Positions 1 through 9,479 of a stretch of 35,984 bases of DNA are shown piece after piece. Position 1 is the first letter of the stretch, and each line of letters opens with the position of its first letter. Made by a program: the position numbers and the translations under genes. The stretch is from Spirogloea muscicola. Taxonomy: Eukaryota > Streptophyta > Zygnematophyceae > Spirogloeales > Spirogloeaceae. The DNA lies in contig WELB01000094.1 in the NCBI GenBank assembly GCA_009602725.1, forward strand, positions 338,871 through 374,854, given 5' to 3'. A model generated the notes under the pieces. It was not told where the DNA came from. It saw only the letters and a list, made by a program, of their open reading frames with translations, and searched no databases.

Positions 1-1475
1 CGCCGCCGCGTGGCCAGGCCGCCGCCGCCGCCGCCGCAGCGGCCTTCGTCGTGCGCGAGGCCCGGCCCGAGGAGTACTGGCAGGTCGCCGAGACGCACTG
101 CGCGTCCTTCTACCCCGCCGCCGGCTTCCCGCTCGGCGCCCTCCTGCAGGGCGACAGGCGAGGCGCTCGCCCCGCCGGCGTCGCATGTTTAAGACTGCAA
201 CTATCTGAATAAAAGTTGGAGTGGGTTTGAGATTGACGTCATCAACACAAGCAGAGCAACTTGCCTTACTTCGAGCAAAACCCAAAACAGCATGCCCAAA
301 TGATAGTGGGTTTCTCTTGCTACTAAAGTGATAAGAGGAAAAATACATTTCTCTATACCGACATTTCCTCGACAAAGCACGTGGCCGCTGCCGCCCCTGC
401 CGCCCTCACAGCCCACATCGCAGTCAGCAATTGCAACCAAATCTTGTTGATTATTCGTTTCTCACAATTGTCGGACGGATTTGGGCGCAGGGTTCTGGTG
501 CTGCTCTCGCACCTGTCGCTGCCGGACGGCGTGCGCAAGAGGTGCCTCGTGGCGGTCGACGGCCGCGGCGGCGGCGCCGCCGTTGCCGGCAACGTGGGCG
601 AGCATGAAGCAGCGCCTGCGGCGGGCTTCAACGCCGAGCGGGACGTTGGCAGCGGCCGCCTGCTGCGGCCGCTGCTGGCGGCGCTGTCCGTCGGCTTCCC
701 GCCGTTGCGGCTCCCCCTCGGCCCCGCTGCCGCGGCGGAGCGGGAGTGCCTGCAACTCATTGCCGGCTCGGTAACGGTGGACACCGCCGCCGAGTTCCTG
801 CCCCGCCGCCAGCCCGGGAACACGAGGAGGTCAGCGGCTCGCAGGCCCAGCTGGGCATTGCTGAGGTTCACCAAGCACTTGCTGCTACCTGCTGAGCAGC
901 GCGGCTTTTCTCTGACTCCTCATGGCTGTGAAGCTGCACCCATGCCTTCTCCCCCTTCCACTCCCCTGCCGCCCTCAACTCCCTCCGTTCTCTCCCTCCT
1001 CTCATCTCCTTCCTTGCTCCCTCTCCTCTCCTTTGTCTCTATCTCTTCGTATCTCGCCTACTCTCGGTGTATTTTGTAGACGTTCTCACCCCTCCTCTAT
1101 GTCTCCCTCTCCATCTGCCACACAGCAGCTCGCTTATTTCACAGCCCTGAACCCCGGCTTGGCTACGCGTGCAGGACGGGCATTGCATACATCTCTAATA
1201 TGGCCGTCGCAGCCGGTCGGCGGCGACGGGGCGCCGCTCGGCGCCTGCTGCGCACTGCCGAAGCGCTGGCAAGATCCTGGGGCTGCCGCGCTGCCGCGCT
1301 GCACGTTGACGTTGCCAACAGCGCAGCCGCGGCGCTGTACGCTGCTGAGGGCTACCGCGCCGTCAGGCCACCGCCGGGCGCCGGCTGGGCCCAGCCCAAC
1401 CCCGGGCCTGGCGTTGAGCTCCGCCTCATGCTCAAGCGCCTGCAGCCACTTAATACTGCCGCTGTTGGCAGATAG
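1..1475 (+). CDS. GNAT-family N-acetyltransferase (5' truncated by window edge)
   Basis: Seen: three exons join in phase, <1-157, 491-829 and 1145-1475 (TAG stop). Exon 1 reads an alanine run followed by VREARPEEYWQVAETHC. Exon 2 continues with RVLVLLSHLSLPDGVRKR and LIAGSVTVDTAAEFLPRR. Exon 3 has YISNMAVAAGRRRRGAARR, the motif A / acetyl-CoA pyrophosphate loop (R-x-x-G-x-A type), then LHVDVANSAAAALYAAEGY, the motif B region. Known: GNAT enzymes move an acetyl group from acetyl-CoA to an amine. The pattern Y-SNMAVA---RRRG is typical of plant and algal organellar GNATs. Inferred: the alanine-rich start may follow a plastid transit peptide that lies outside the window. At least 274 codons are present. 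The substrate cannot be told. Intron 1 is GC-AG and intron 2 (830-1144) is GT-AG and very CT-rich. Confidence 0.85.
158..490 (+). other. GC-AG intron 1 of the GNAT gene
   Basis: The upstream exon ends in AG at 157 and the intron opens with GCGAGG, a near-perfect donor apart from the T-to-C change at position 2. It closes with GGGCGCAG at 490. Splicing there joins AG and G into an Arg codon and reads straight into VLVLLSHLSLPDG, which fits the GNAT family. No GT donor nearby keeps that frame with as good a match. Confidence 0.7.
945..1075 (+). repeat. Polypyrimidine-rich tract in GNAT intron 2
   Basis: About 130 bases on the + strand are almost entirely C and T, mostly CTCC, CCTT and TCTC runs. 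The tract lies inside intron 2 of the GNAT gene, well upstream of the acceptor at 1144. A similar tract lies at 4805-4895 downstream of the Hikeshi gene. It is low-complexity sequence with no coding signal. Confidence 0.7.
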
Positions 1476-2188
1476 CACGGCTCTGTACCATAGTCCCATT
1501 GTAATTGCTATGATCTTGACTGTATGCATCCTCAAATTCATGCACAAGTCTCGCCCAAAGGTACGGGTCACGTTGTAGCCTCACTGTAGTGTCCACCACC
1601 GCTGCTTGGTGATCACGGTGAACCCTATTGAACGTGCTCTGCATCACGGTGTCCAAATCCGTGAGCTCTTGAGGAGTGCCGTTGCCAAGCGCGCCTCTTG
1701 TACACCCGTCCTGAATGTGATGTGCCACAAGCTGCACCAAGCCAGAGGCTGTGAAAGTGGCTGAGAAAGGCTGAGGGGCAGTAGAAGGAGCTCAACAGAG
1801 CATAGACAACATCAGGCACCAACTGCAACAGGAAGAAGACATACCTTTTCACACAGCAGATCAGGTTCGTGATGACCACGTCAATGCGCAAGGACTGACG
1901 TTTGACATGATGATGCTTCTCTGCATCCTCATTAAGTAAAACTCGAAATGCAGCATTGAGGTTGGTCGGTGTGTGACAGAACTGCAGCAGTGTAGGTCCA
2001 TGACAAGAGGACGACGGCAGCTGTGCTGCACCATGCACACGCAAACCTCCACTGCTGCGCCCGTATAGGCTCCGTGTGAGTAATGCAACGGCTGGCCAGA
2101 TTGTTCTCCTGCAGTGACTTCCTGACATTTGCTGAGCCTGTTTGTAGCGTACTGGCAAGCCATCTCTTGTTGGCCAGCTGGTCAGCAT
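1450..2188 (-). CDS. Unidentified candidate coding region, fragmentary
   Basis: Two minus-strand stretches look more protein-like than the surrounding sequence. One, at about 1450-1740, is open for 96 codons and reads LVAHHIQDGCTRGALGNG, VMQSTFNRVHRDHQAAVV and RDPYLWARLVHEFEDAYS. The other, at about 1850-1980, reads FCHTPTNLNAAFRVLLNE and RQSLRIDVVITNLICCVK. Acceptor-like CAG sites precede both (near 1728 and 1985). I do not recognise the family and could not build a full exon chain. The only intron-like link nearest the second block would be 22 nt, which is too short. The 3' end overlaps the GNAT stop tail-to-tail by about 26 bp. It may be a real diverged gene, a pseudogene or chance open frame. 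Confidence 0.25.
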
Positions 2189-3039
2189 GTGCTGCTAGTC
2201 ACATGCCGACTGTCACTCAACTGCTCGCATGCTTCACTGCTGCTTGCTTCCTTCCAAGACCGTGACTGCTCCAAGCAGGCCAGAACTTCCCCTGTGCATG
2301 GATGGGCGGCCAGAGCCAGTCGCTCACATCCCTTCTGCAATCCTTGGAGCGGCGGCGTCTTTGGCTAGGTGAAGTGCATAGGGCAGCACTGAGCTAGCCT
2401 ACGGCAACCCAAACCTGCTGCAGTAGTGTGAACTGTAACATCCTAGGCCCACTCGGAGCAGTAAAAAAACTCAACTTGGAGTGGAGGGGCGATGGAAGCG
2501 AATTGCACGCACTTTGAGATCATCACGTGAGACTCCAAACAAATTGGATAATGCAGATGGCCAGATGCACGCCAATAGCGCCTGCCATCAAGCTGCCGGG
2601 CTTGCCAGAACCATCTTCTGGCGAGTAAGCACGTGGCGCAGGCAGTCCTCCATTATACAGAGCGATACGGACGTGGCATTCATCGTTCGTCTCCACCGCT
2701 TGCGAGCATGCACGCACGGTGCAACTGCTTAGCCACACGAGCTCCAAGTGCAGCGCCTACGGGGCGCTGCTTATTGTCTACTGACCATATGGGCATCGCA
2801 GGACCCCGCCTCCTGAAGCCGCTAGGGTTCGGTTTTCAGACGTCCTAAGCAAAGCTCTTGAGCCGCCCCATGGGTCAGCACAGGGCCTTAGCTGCTCGTC
2901 ATCAAGCTGGCTAGCTTCTCACAGTCGCTCAGCATGAATCTGACTAATTTAAGGCAATATACAACTTTCATATAGTAACATCAGCAGCCGCGTTCTTCGT
3001 CACGCGATGGCACCAAAGGAGGAGGGGCGAGCGGTCATT
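2189..3039. other. Unassigned intergenic stretch
   Basis: About 850 bases have moderate GC and only short open frames on both strands. No recognisable domain, tRNA or repeat was seen. It could hold 5' exons of the unidentified minus-strand candidate at 1450-2188, or the upstream region of the Hikeshi gene. Confidence 0.4.
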
Positions 3040-3130
3040 GAGGGTAGAGGCTGGACAAGCCAGCCCAAGGGAGAAAGAACAAAGTACGAGAAGGGGGCCA
3101 GGGGAACTCCACCAAAGCCCTGCCCCTGGG
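3040..3130. repeat. Solo fragment of the dispersed repeat clustered at 9.5-12 kb
   Basis: The stretch reads GGCTGGACAAGCCAGCCC, then ACAAAGTACGAGAAGGGGGC and CAGGGGAA. The same order, nearly base for base, occurs at 11402-11475 (GGCTGGAAAAGCCGAACCC, then the same GTACGAGAAGGGGGCCAGG block). This is therefore a separate copy of the repeat unit, about 350 bases upstream of the Hikeshi start codon. Confidence 0.7.
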
Positions 3131-3282
3131 TCAACGCACGACCCGTGGACCGCGCCGCTCGAAGTCAACGACAACTCTACGGGTCAGCGTTGACGACGCG
3201 CCCACGCGGCAGCAGCTGTACGGCCGCGCGACACGTGGCAGGGCCGGGGCGCCGGTTAACCCGGCGGGCCGCCGTGTTGGCT

Positions 3283-3285
3283 GCC

Positions 3286-3317
<32 letters not shown>

Positions 3318-3371
3318 NCGTGCGGCGGCGGCGGCGGTGGCGGGCGGCTTGCGGCGGCGCCGGCGGCGGCA
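3283..3371 (+). repeat. (GCG/GGC)n trinucleotide run with an assembly N
   Basis: A run of GCG/GGC triplets of about 90 bases is interrupted by a single ambiguous base at 3318. It sits directly upstream of the Hikeshi ATG at 3393 and would encode poly-Ala, Gly or Arg if translated. The N probably marks a collapsed or gap-filled run, so the true repeat length is unknown. Confidence 0.8.
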
Positions 3372-3392
3372 GCCGTGCCGGTGGTGGCAGCG

Positions 3393-4545
3393 ATGTTCGG
3401 CGTGGTGTTCCCGAACCGCAGCTTCCCGCTGGACGCGTCGCGGTTCGCGCAGGTCGACGCCGCGCGGTGGCTCCTGGACATGAGCTCCCTCGTCGGTGAG
3501 CGCCCTGCCCGGCCCCGCGGAGTCCGGCTCCGGCTCCGGCTCCGGCTCTGAATCCCAGAACCCGAAACCTTAACCCCTTAACCAGGTTCTGAAACCTTAA
3601 CCCCTAAAACCCTGTCCTGAGGGGAAACCCCGGCGAGCCCGGAGCGCAGGTATGCGTTGCTCTCGGCTGCGGCCCTCTCCAGTGGACATAATCGTCGTGT
3701 TTAGTTGTTAAGTGTGGTCTTTGACCAACCGGACGCCAAGGACGGCCCTGGTCTGAGGTTGCAGTCAGTCTGTCGACCAGCAGCAATGATAGTCTGTACG
3801 ATGACAATCTGGTCCAAATGAGACGTCCAGGATGCATGCAAAGCCTCGACTCCAGGAGTCCAGGGTCCAGGTTGGTCGTCACACTGGTCAGGCGGAGCGT
3901 TCCGTTTCTGTGGGGGTGCTTGCCTTCAGACTCGAGGCTCGGAAGTATAAGCAGGTGTCTGGCAGCTGGCACATGGTTTGAGGACCTCGAGCTCCTTGAT
4001 TGGCAGGCAGTCGATATACTTAATACTGGTTCGTAACTCTCAATGACCGTCAGTATTCAATTTTTAACGTTGACTATTGCGCAGGTGACGGCTACGAGCA
4101 GGTGCGGGAGGTGTGCCTCTTCCTCCTGGCGGATGGCTCGCTGCCGCCAGAGCAGGCGCTGGCGCTGTACGTTGCGACGCCCGCGTCGGCGGACTTCCAG
4201 TACCGCGGCGCCGTCTACGTCGCCTGCCCATCTGCCGTGCTGCCGCTCCTCTGGCCCTCGCCGCCGCCGGCCTCGCTGCCGGGGGCCCCGGCGGCAGGCG
4301 CCCAGATCGGCGTGTCCATCGTCCCGCTGGTAACGCTGCCAGCGCTGAGCGTGGGCTGGCAGGCGCGTGCCGAGGAGATGGCGCGCCGCGTCGGCGAGAA
4401 CGTCCTTAACTTCATGCAGTCGTTCGGCACCCCCGACTCCGGCGGGCGCCTTGTCGTGCCCGCCGACGCGCTCGACCGGTGGTTCCAGAAGTTCCAGGAC
4501 CGCGCCAAGCGCGACCCCGAGTACCTCAACCGCTTCATGCTTTGA
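3393..4545 (+). CDS. Hikeshi/OPI10 homologue, Hsp70 nuclear import carrier
   Basis: Seen: two exons, 3393-3495 and 4085-4545 (stop TGA), are joined by a GT-AG intron in phase 1. They give 187 residues, against 197 for human Hikeshi. The protein starts MFGVVFPNRSFPLDASRF. Later come GVSIVPLVTLPALSVGW, in the position of the family's IGISVE segment, and the C-terminal block NVLNFMQSFGTP followed by VPADALDRWFQKFQDRAKRD, which matches the conserved ANVVLKWYENFQRR-type end. Known: Hikeshi carries ATP-bound Hsp70 through the nuclear pore during heat stress by binding FG-nucleoporins. Inferred: same role here. The ATG at 3393 is chosen because MFG is the usual family start and the sequence before it is a GC-rich triplet run. 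Confidence 0.88.
3559..3614 (+). repeat. Degenerate telomere-like CCTTAACCCC/CCCTAAA tract in the Hikeshi intron
   Basis: Within the intron, GAAACCTTAACCCCTTAACC and a second GAAACCTTAACCCCTAAAAC occur 30-odd bases apart and end in CCCTAAAACCCTG. The plant and Chlorella-type telomere unit is CCCTAAA on this strand. It is preceded by four copies of a CCGGCT hexamer (about 3523-3547). The match is imperfect and short. Confidence 0.45.
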
Positions 4546-6089
4546 CTTACGCGAGTCGCCCTCCCTCTCCCCCCTCCTCACCTCTCATTACCCTTCCATT
4601 CAGCTCTCAGCGCACCACTCCTGATTCAGGGGCTACGTCTCCAGCTCTTGCCAGAGCAAAGTGCTGCTCTAGCACCACTGGAGCTCTATGCAAAAAGCAT
4701 TCTAGTTGGCACAAGAAGTGGCACGGCAGTGCCAACTTGGTGAAGACGGCCGCATTTGGCTTGCCCGCAGCCTTCATTCCAAGTAAGGTTCTGAGGTGGC
4801 TGCCTGTCACACTTCCCTTCCTCCTCTCCTCCCCTTCCCTCCTCTTTCTCCTCCCTCCCCTGCTTCTCTTAGTCCCTGCCGTTCCTCCCCGCTTTACATT
4901 CACTTGCACACTCTCTCATCCTACAGTACCCGCCTCTGTTCCTATTGGCCTCTCTCATTACTCATCTGGCGCTGCCATTCTCTTACTCAAGCGCTTCCAC
5001 TCACCTTCCTTGTCACCTGACTAAGCCAAGCTCTCCCTTGTTTCACAATTCCTCGCATACAAGCAGAGTCCCAAAGTCCGCAGATTTAGTGTTGCTCGCA
5101 GCTCTTGGACTTGGATAAGAAGGTGTGCATATGATTGGCACCCTATCACTTAATTTGGTTGGTGAGGGAGAGTTATATTGCAGTCCCTGTTTGCAGAGCC
5201 CAGACGAGGAAAAGGAGGCCGATGAGATGCATATTCAAGGAGGCTGTGCAGTGCTTGCTTACTTCCCCCGCTCTCTATGCAACTTTGAGTGGCGTAGATA
5301 TGTTACGAGCATTCAGGGGGCGCCCTATAAGGTTGTCCATATCTTCGTGTCACCACTCGCAAAGACAGGGACCAGCTTCTCCGCAACTGTCCCTTATGCA
5401 GCTTTGTGTTCTATCTCATGACAAAGGCTTGTGCGTGCTTGACGATGTGGTGTTGTTGAACAGTATGTGATGAGGAGGTGTCATGAGCACTCGGCATACT
5501 TTGAAACTCAGAAGTTTTGTTTATACAGTTATCTAGATTCTTATCGAGGGGCACAAATGCTGGACACGCCAAACAGGTACCATGACAGGCTCTTGTTTGT
5601 CTTAAATACAACGACTTACTCTCGCCATCCTTGACACTGACTTCTGGGCACTGAGTTATTTCAGCCATAGAGTCGAATATAAGACAATCACTGTAGTGGT
5701 CGAAGCCCTTCCTTGCGAGAGGCCTGCAGATCCTTCTATACTACAGATGAATACATAGTGTGGTAGGGACGGACAACATCCTTTCCATTCACTAAAAGCT
5801 AGCAAATTGCTGCCAATGAACCCAAGAAAGACAACCTCCGACAGACTGAGCTTGTCTTCCATTGTGTATGTAGGCACACAAGGGGCTACAAAACTGAAGA
5901 TGAACAGTAAGTACTAGTATGAGTAATGAACCCAAGCAAGACAAACTCCAACGAACTAAGCTTGCCTTCCATTGTGTACATAGGCACACAAGGGGCTACA
6001 AGACTGAATATGAACATTAATCTCTGTTATGAGCAATAATAAAGAAGGGAATGGAAACAAGAACTTATACAAATACAGCGGCGCTAGCA
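4546..6089. other. Intergenic region between convergent Hikeshi (+) and GT90 (-) genes
   Basis: About 1.5 kb lies between two 3' ends. It contains the Hikeshi 3' flank, a CT-rich tract at about 4805-4895 and a two-copy tandem duplication at 5816-6036 (listed separately). I saw no convincing coding segment. The longest open frames (about 98-181 codons) have no recognisable motif and lie in pyrimidine-rich or low-complexity sequence. Confidence 0.5.
5816..6036 (+). repeat. Two-copy tandem duplication, 110-bp period
   Basis: The block beginning ATGAACCCAAGAAAGACAAC at 5816 recurs at 5926 as ATGAACCCAAGCAAGACAAA. Both continue through CCATTGTGTA--TAGGCACA and CAAGGGGCTACAA to a TATGAG(T/C)AAT end. 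The copies differ by scattered substitutions and keep the same length, so this is an old duplication. It ends about 50 bp downstream of the GT90 stop codon on the minus strand. Confidence 0.8.
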
Positions 6090-8701
6090 TCAGGACGTGA
6101 GGCCATCAGTTGTTGCCTTCGCTACATCCACCTTCGGCAAGCGGCACAACGGGCAGTCGGCGGCGCCTGAGGGTGCCGGCCCTATGAATTTTCGCTGGTT
6201 TGCCGTCAACGTGCTCAAGAGTGACTTCCTAGTCACCAGCTGGGCGCCCACTGCTCGTGCTGGCGTGAATTTTTGCAGGCCAGCATATGCAAGCAGGGAA
6301 TGGAGCATGTACTCGTATACGTGGTACATAGCAAGGTCATGCTGCGTGAATACTTGCCCTGCTGCAGCTATTTCTGCCGCCAGCTTCACATTCTGGATGC
6401 AGCAACGAGCTTCACATCAGTTGGCTTTTCAAGCATGTGTGTCATACTTGTGCGCTGTCTGATTTGCAACTCCATTATAGTCTTGACCACTGGCGTAAGC
6501 GCTTTAGATAGACTGCCTGTATCATGCGAAGCTGGTGGCCAACACCTTCAGCTGTGAAAACAGTGGACATGCAAGTCGTCAATCACGATCTACAGACAAT
6601 CCAATCATTAAGAGGGTGTGGTTTTGGCCTTGCTCGAAGACGAGGTGGAGAGAGGCAGACAGATTCACCTGGTTGCCCCAGAGCACTGCCTTCTGCAGGC
6701 TGGGGCAAAGGTCTGCGCGGTGAACAGGCACAAAGTGCGTGTATGGCGTGAGCGCGCGAGAGAAGAAGTCGTGAAAGTACGGGTCGATGAGCAGCGCTGT
6801 ACCACCGCACCCGAGTATGTACTTGAGGCTCACCGACCAAGCATAACCCTCCGCATATACATTGTACCTGGTTGACGGCCCGTCAATAACAGATCAAGGT
6901 CAGAGAACGTCTCGCAGTGTTGGTAATGACTGGAGAAGCAGTATAAAGCCAAGGTGCAGGATGAGTGAAGGGACTGAGGTTTTGTGGCGCTGCCAACCGG
7001 TGGTGGCAGTGGTCGGCAAGCCTTGTGCGACGGAAGTGTTCCGCCGACTCGTTGTGCCAGTCAGTGTTATGCGCCTCAATGTACTGATCTGCTGGGCCGT
7101 TGCCATTGTTGCAGTTCACGAGGTTCTGGCGCAGGCCAGCATTTTGACCATCCCCGACATCCTTGTTGCCCTTCCAGTAAGCCCAAGGCTTTCGTGTTGC
7201 CCATAGGCCGGCCCGCCGCCCACCCTTGTAGATGCTCGCAGCCTGCTTGGGCCATGCTTCTATGTGGACTTCTGGCCTGCCAGAGATAATAGAATTTCTA
7301 CATAGTAATATTACTTATAATAAGGCCAGCCACATCCTACTTTCGTCTGAGGACAAGGGAGGACATACTACTGGGGTCGTAGTTAATGCCAAGCCAGACT
7401 GGCTATGAGAAGGCACTCACCAACCCCAGAATGACCAGTCAGGCCAGGGGAATGCAAGGTGCTCGGCATCATTGCTGAACTGGAACATGAGAGGAAGCGG
7501 CGGCAGTGTCAGGACGTCAGGGCCCGGTGTGGCAAGGCCACTGCTGGTCGTCCTGTTGACAATTGGATGGTCGTCAGCACTAAACATGCCGTCAATATCG
7601 GGGACCTGTCCTGGGTAGTTCTCAAGGAGCATGAGAAGGCCCCAGACCGTCCAGGGACACCGCGTCTGCGAGGCAGTACACACAGTCACAAGACTTTTAC
7701 GGTTAGGAAACGCAGTGTTGTATGATTGGGTCCTTATTTGGATTCAGGGTTCTCAACTTCGCTATGATAAAACTTTGCTGATTCTTCCCATGAGTTCACT
7801 AGTGCAAGCGGCTGCTGATTTTAAAAAATCGGCTGTAAACTGCCAGCCAGATGCATACAGGTGTTCATGACGGAGCCAAAGGCTAGGCAGACAGGGCGCC
7901 CTCAATACCCCCGAATCAGCAGTAGGAAGTCAGATGAGCTGAGGGGAGGAAGAGCAACCCCGCTGCGCAAACCAGAGGCTGCTAAACTGGACTCCTGCAT
8001 TGACAGTGTCATTGTGTGGGCTTTTCCTTACCTGGTAGCAGCTCTCAAAATTCTGTACATAGAGCTCGCCGCCAAGTATCTGGAACCGGAATGACGCTTT
8101 TTGGCCTGCTGCCTCCACGTCGCCGAGGGCAATACCACCTCGCTCAAACCAAGGCGCAAGATCTGCAGCGCAGCAACGAGTAGGCGCCAGCCAGCAGCAA
8201 GTAAGTGCGCTCCGAGCTTGGCAGCTATAGCCACCTTCTGCAGCTCAAAGCGGCTCAGACATTCCAGCCGCATTGCCAATGCCTCAAGCTGCAGCTGCCA
8301 ACCACCAGCCGTCACCTTGAGCTATGTAGCGGAAGTATGCCGGACACTCCGAGGCCGGCTCACCGCGGTCTTGGAGGATAGCACCACTGTTTGCCCACAG
8401 TGGGTTCCAGACATCGCTGGGGCCCTTGATGAAGCCGGCATTGCGCAGACTGACGGAGCCGAGGGCCTGGGCCACCGGCCGCAGCAGCGGTCATTGGCGG
8501 CCGGTGAGCAGTAGGGAGCGAAGCACTCAAAGCCACTACTGAAAGCTCCGCCACAGCAGGCCAGGCAGGGCAGGCGCTCACCACCAGGCACAGCAGCAGG
8601 GCGGCAGCGGCAGCAGCGGCACAAGACTGATGGCGTCTGCTCCACGCGGCTGCTGGCATCACCACGTCGCCGGCTATAGACGGCAAGGCCGCCATAGTCA
8701 T
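6090..8701 (-). CDS. GT90 (CAP10/POGLUT-like) O-glycosyltransferase
   Basis: Seen: seven exons join in phase, 8582-8701, 8316-8466, 8032-8162, 7421-7665, 6998-7276, 6669-6867 and 6090-6392, giving about 475 residues. Exon 1 has RRHQSC followed by an Ala/Leu hydrophobic run, a signal peptide or type II anchor. Family blocks in order: YFRYIAQDLAPWFERGGI, FRFQILGGELYVQNFESC, YPGQVPDIDGMFSADDHP, FPWPDWSFWGWPE, KPWAYWKGNKDVG, then NVYAEGYAWSVSLKYILGCG, the nucleotide-sugar-binding region, and FTQHDLAMYHVYEYMLHSLL. Known: GT90 enzymes (Rumi/POGLUT1, KDELC, fungal CAP10) add glucose or xylose in the secretory pathway. Inferred: an ER/Golgi transferase of unknown acceptor. No C-terminal KDEL is seen; the tail instead has DCPLCRLPK. 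The exon 1-2 junction is the least certain: acceptor GCCCAG at 8467, or a second AG a few codons further into the exon. Confidence 0.87.
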
Positions 8702-9209
8702 TGCAATGCTGCCGGTAACAAGGACGTCACAGCTGAGGCGCTAGGCAAGGGGGCAGTCGGCAGCTCAGGAAGCATTGGATCAGTGGTACGACACTCTCGC
8801 TCTCCTGCCGTAGCATTGCTGAGCTGCCGGGAGAGCTCGAGACGCCTGCGGCCATGAGCCAGAGTGCGGCCAGAGTGCACAGCGGCCTGATCCTCGTGTC
8901 GTCCTGTCCACAATGTGAAGGCCTCATCCTTGTGGCATCACTTTAGTCACATCCTCCTGCAGTGCTGATCCCTCTTGCATAACGTACAGGGTCTTCTCCC
9001 TTGTGGGAGAAGACCTCGTGGGTCTCGCCTCGTGGGACCTCGGAGAAGGCCTCGTGAGTCTCCCGCTCCTCAGCTTCTCCTCGTGGCTCGGCTTGCCTCG
9101 TGGCCTGCGGTTGACTTTCCTCGACTTGGGTGGTGTTGGTGCCTTTTCCAGCTTAGCCAGCTTAGTACCCCGTTTACAGGACTTATGTATGGCTCGAGTT
9201 TGGCCTCCG
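8702..9209. other. Upstream flank of GT90; no gene seen
   Basis: About 500 bases sit between the GT90 start codon and the TIR element. At about 8995-9095 a CCTCGTGGG-type motif recurs about five times with irregular spacing (CTCGTGGGTCTCG, CTCGTGGGACCTCGG, CTCGTGAGTCTCC, CCTCGTGGC). I saw no coding signal. It presumably includes the GT90 promoter. Confidence 0.4.
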
Positions 9210-9434
9210 CTTCAAAATGCATGCGCACCGCGCGCCTTTTTCTTTTGAAGGCGAACCGATTGCAATAATTGGGCCACCTCTGACGAAGCACATTGGGTGG
9301 CCGTCACGTCAGAACGCGCTGGAAAAGCGGCTGGTCGCGCTTTTCCGAGAAAGAACCGCCACCTCACCAAGCGGGCAACGAGGAAGGTCAGCTCCACTAA
9401 CAAAGAAGGTGCGCGGTGCGCATGACGTTGAAGA
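9210..9434. mobile_element. Small terminal-inverted-repeat element (MITE-like candidate)
   Basis: The left end CTTCAAAATGCATGCGCACC, continuing GCGCGCCTTTTTC, is the near-perfect reverse complement of the right end (AAAGAAGGTGCGCGGTGCGC, then ATGACGTTGAAG). The terminal inverted repeats are about 33 bp and lie at about 9210-9243 and 9402-9434. The interior is about 155 bp with no coding content. I could not identify a clear target-site duplication. It may be a MITE or just a foldback. Confidence 0.5.
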
Positions 9435-9479
9435 GGCTGATACACTGTTGTCTAGATGCCAAGCTGTGTGATACACCGC

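Noticed and set aside
381-1079. Single 232-codon plus-strand gene from 381
   Set aside because: Only the 491-829 part is GNAT-like. The start lies in intron 1 and the end runs into the CT-rich intron 2, so it is one exon of the GNAT gene.
8028-8315. 95-codon minus frame starting in GT90 intron 2
   Set aside because: Out of frame with the conserved DLAPWFERGG...FRFQILGG exon; it reads intron sequence for most of its length.
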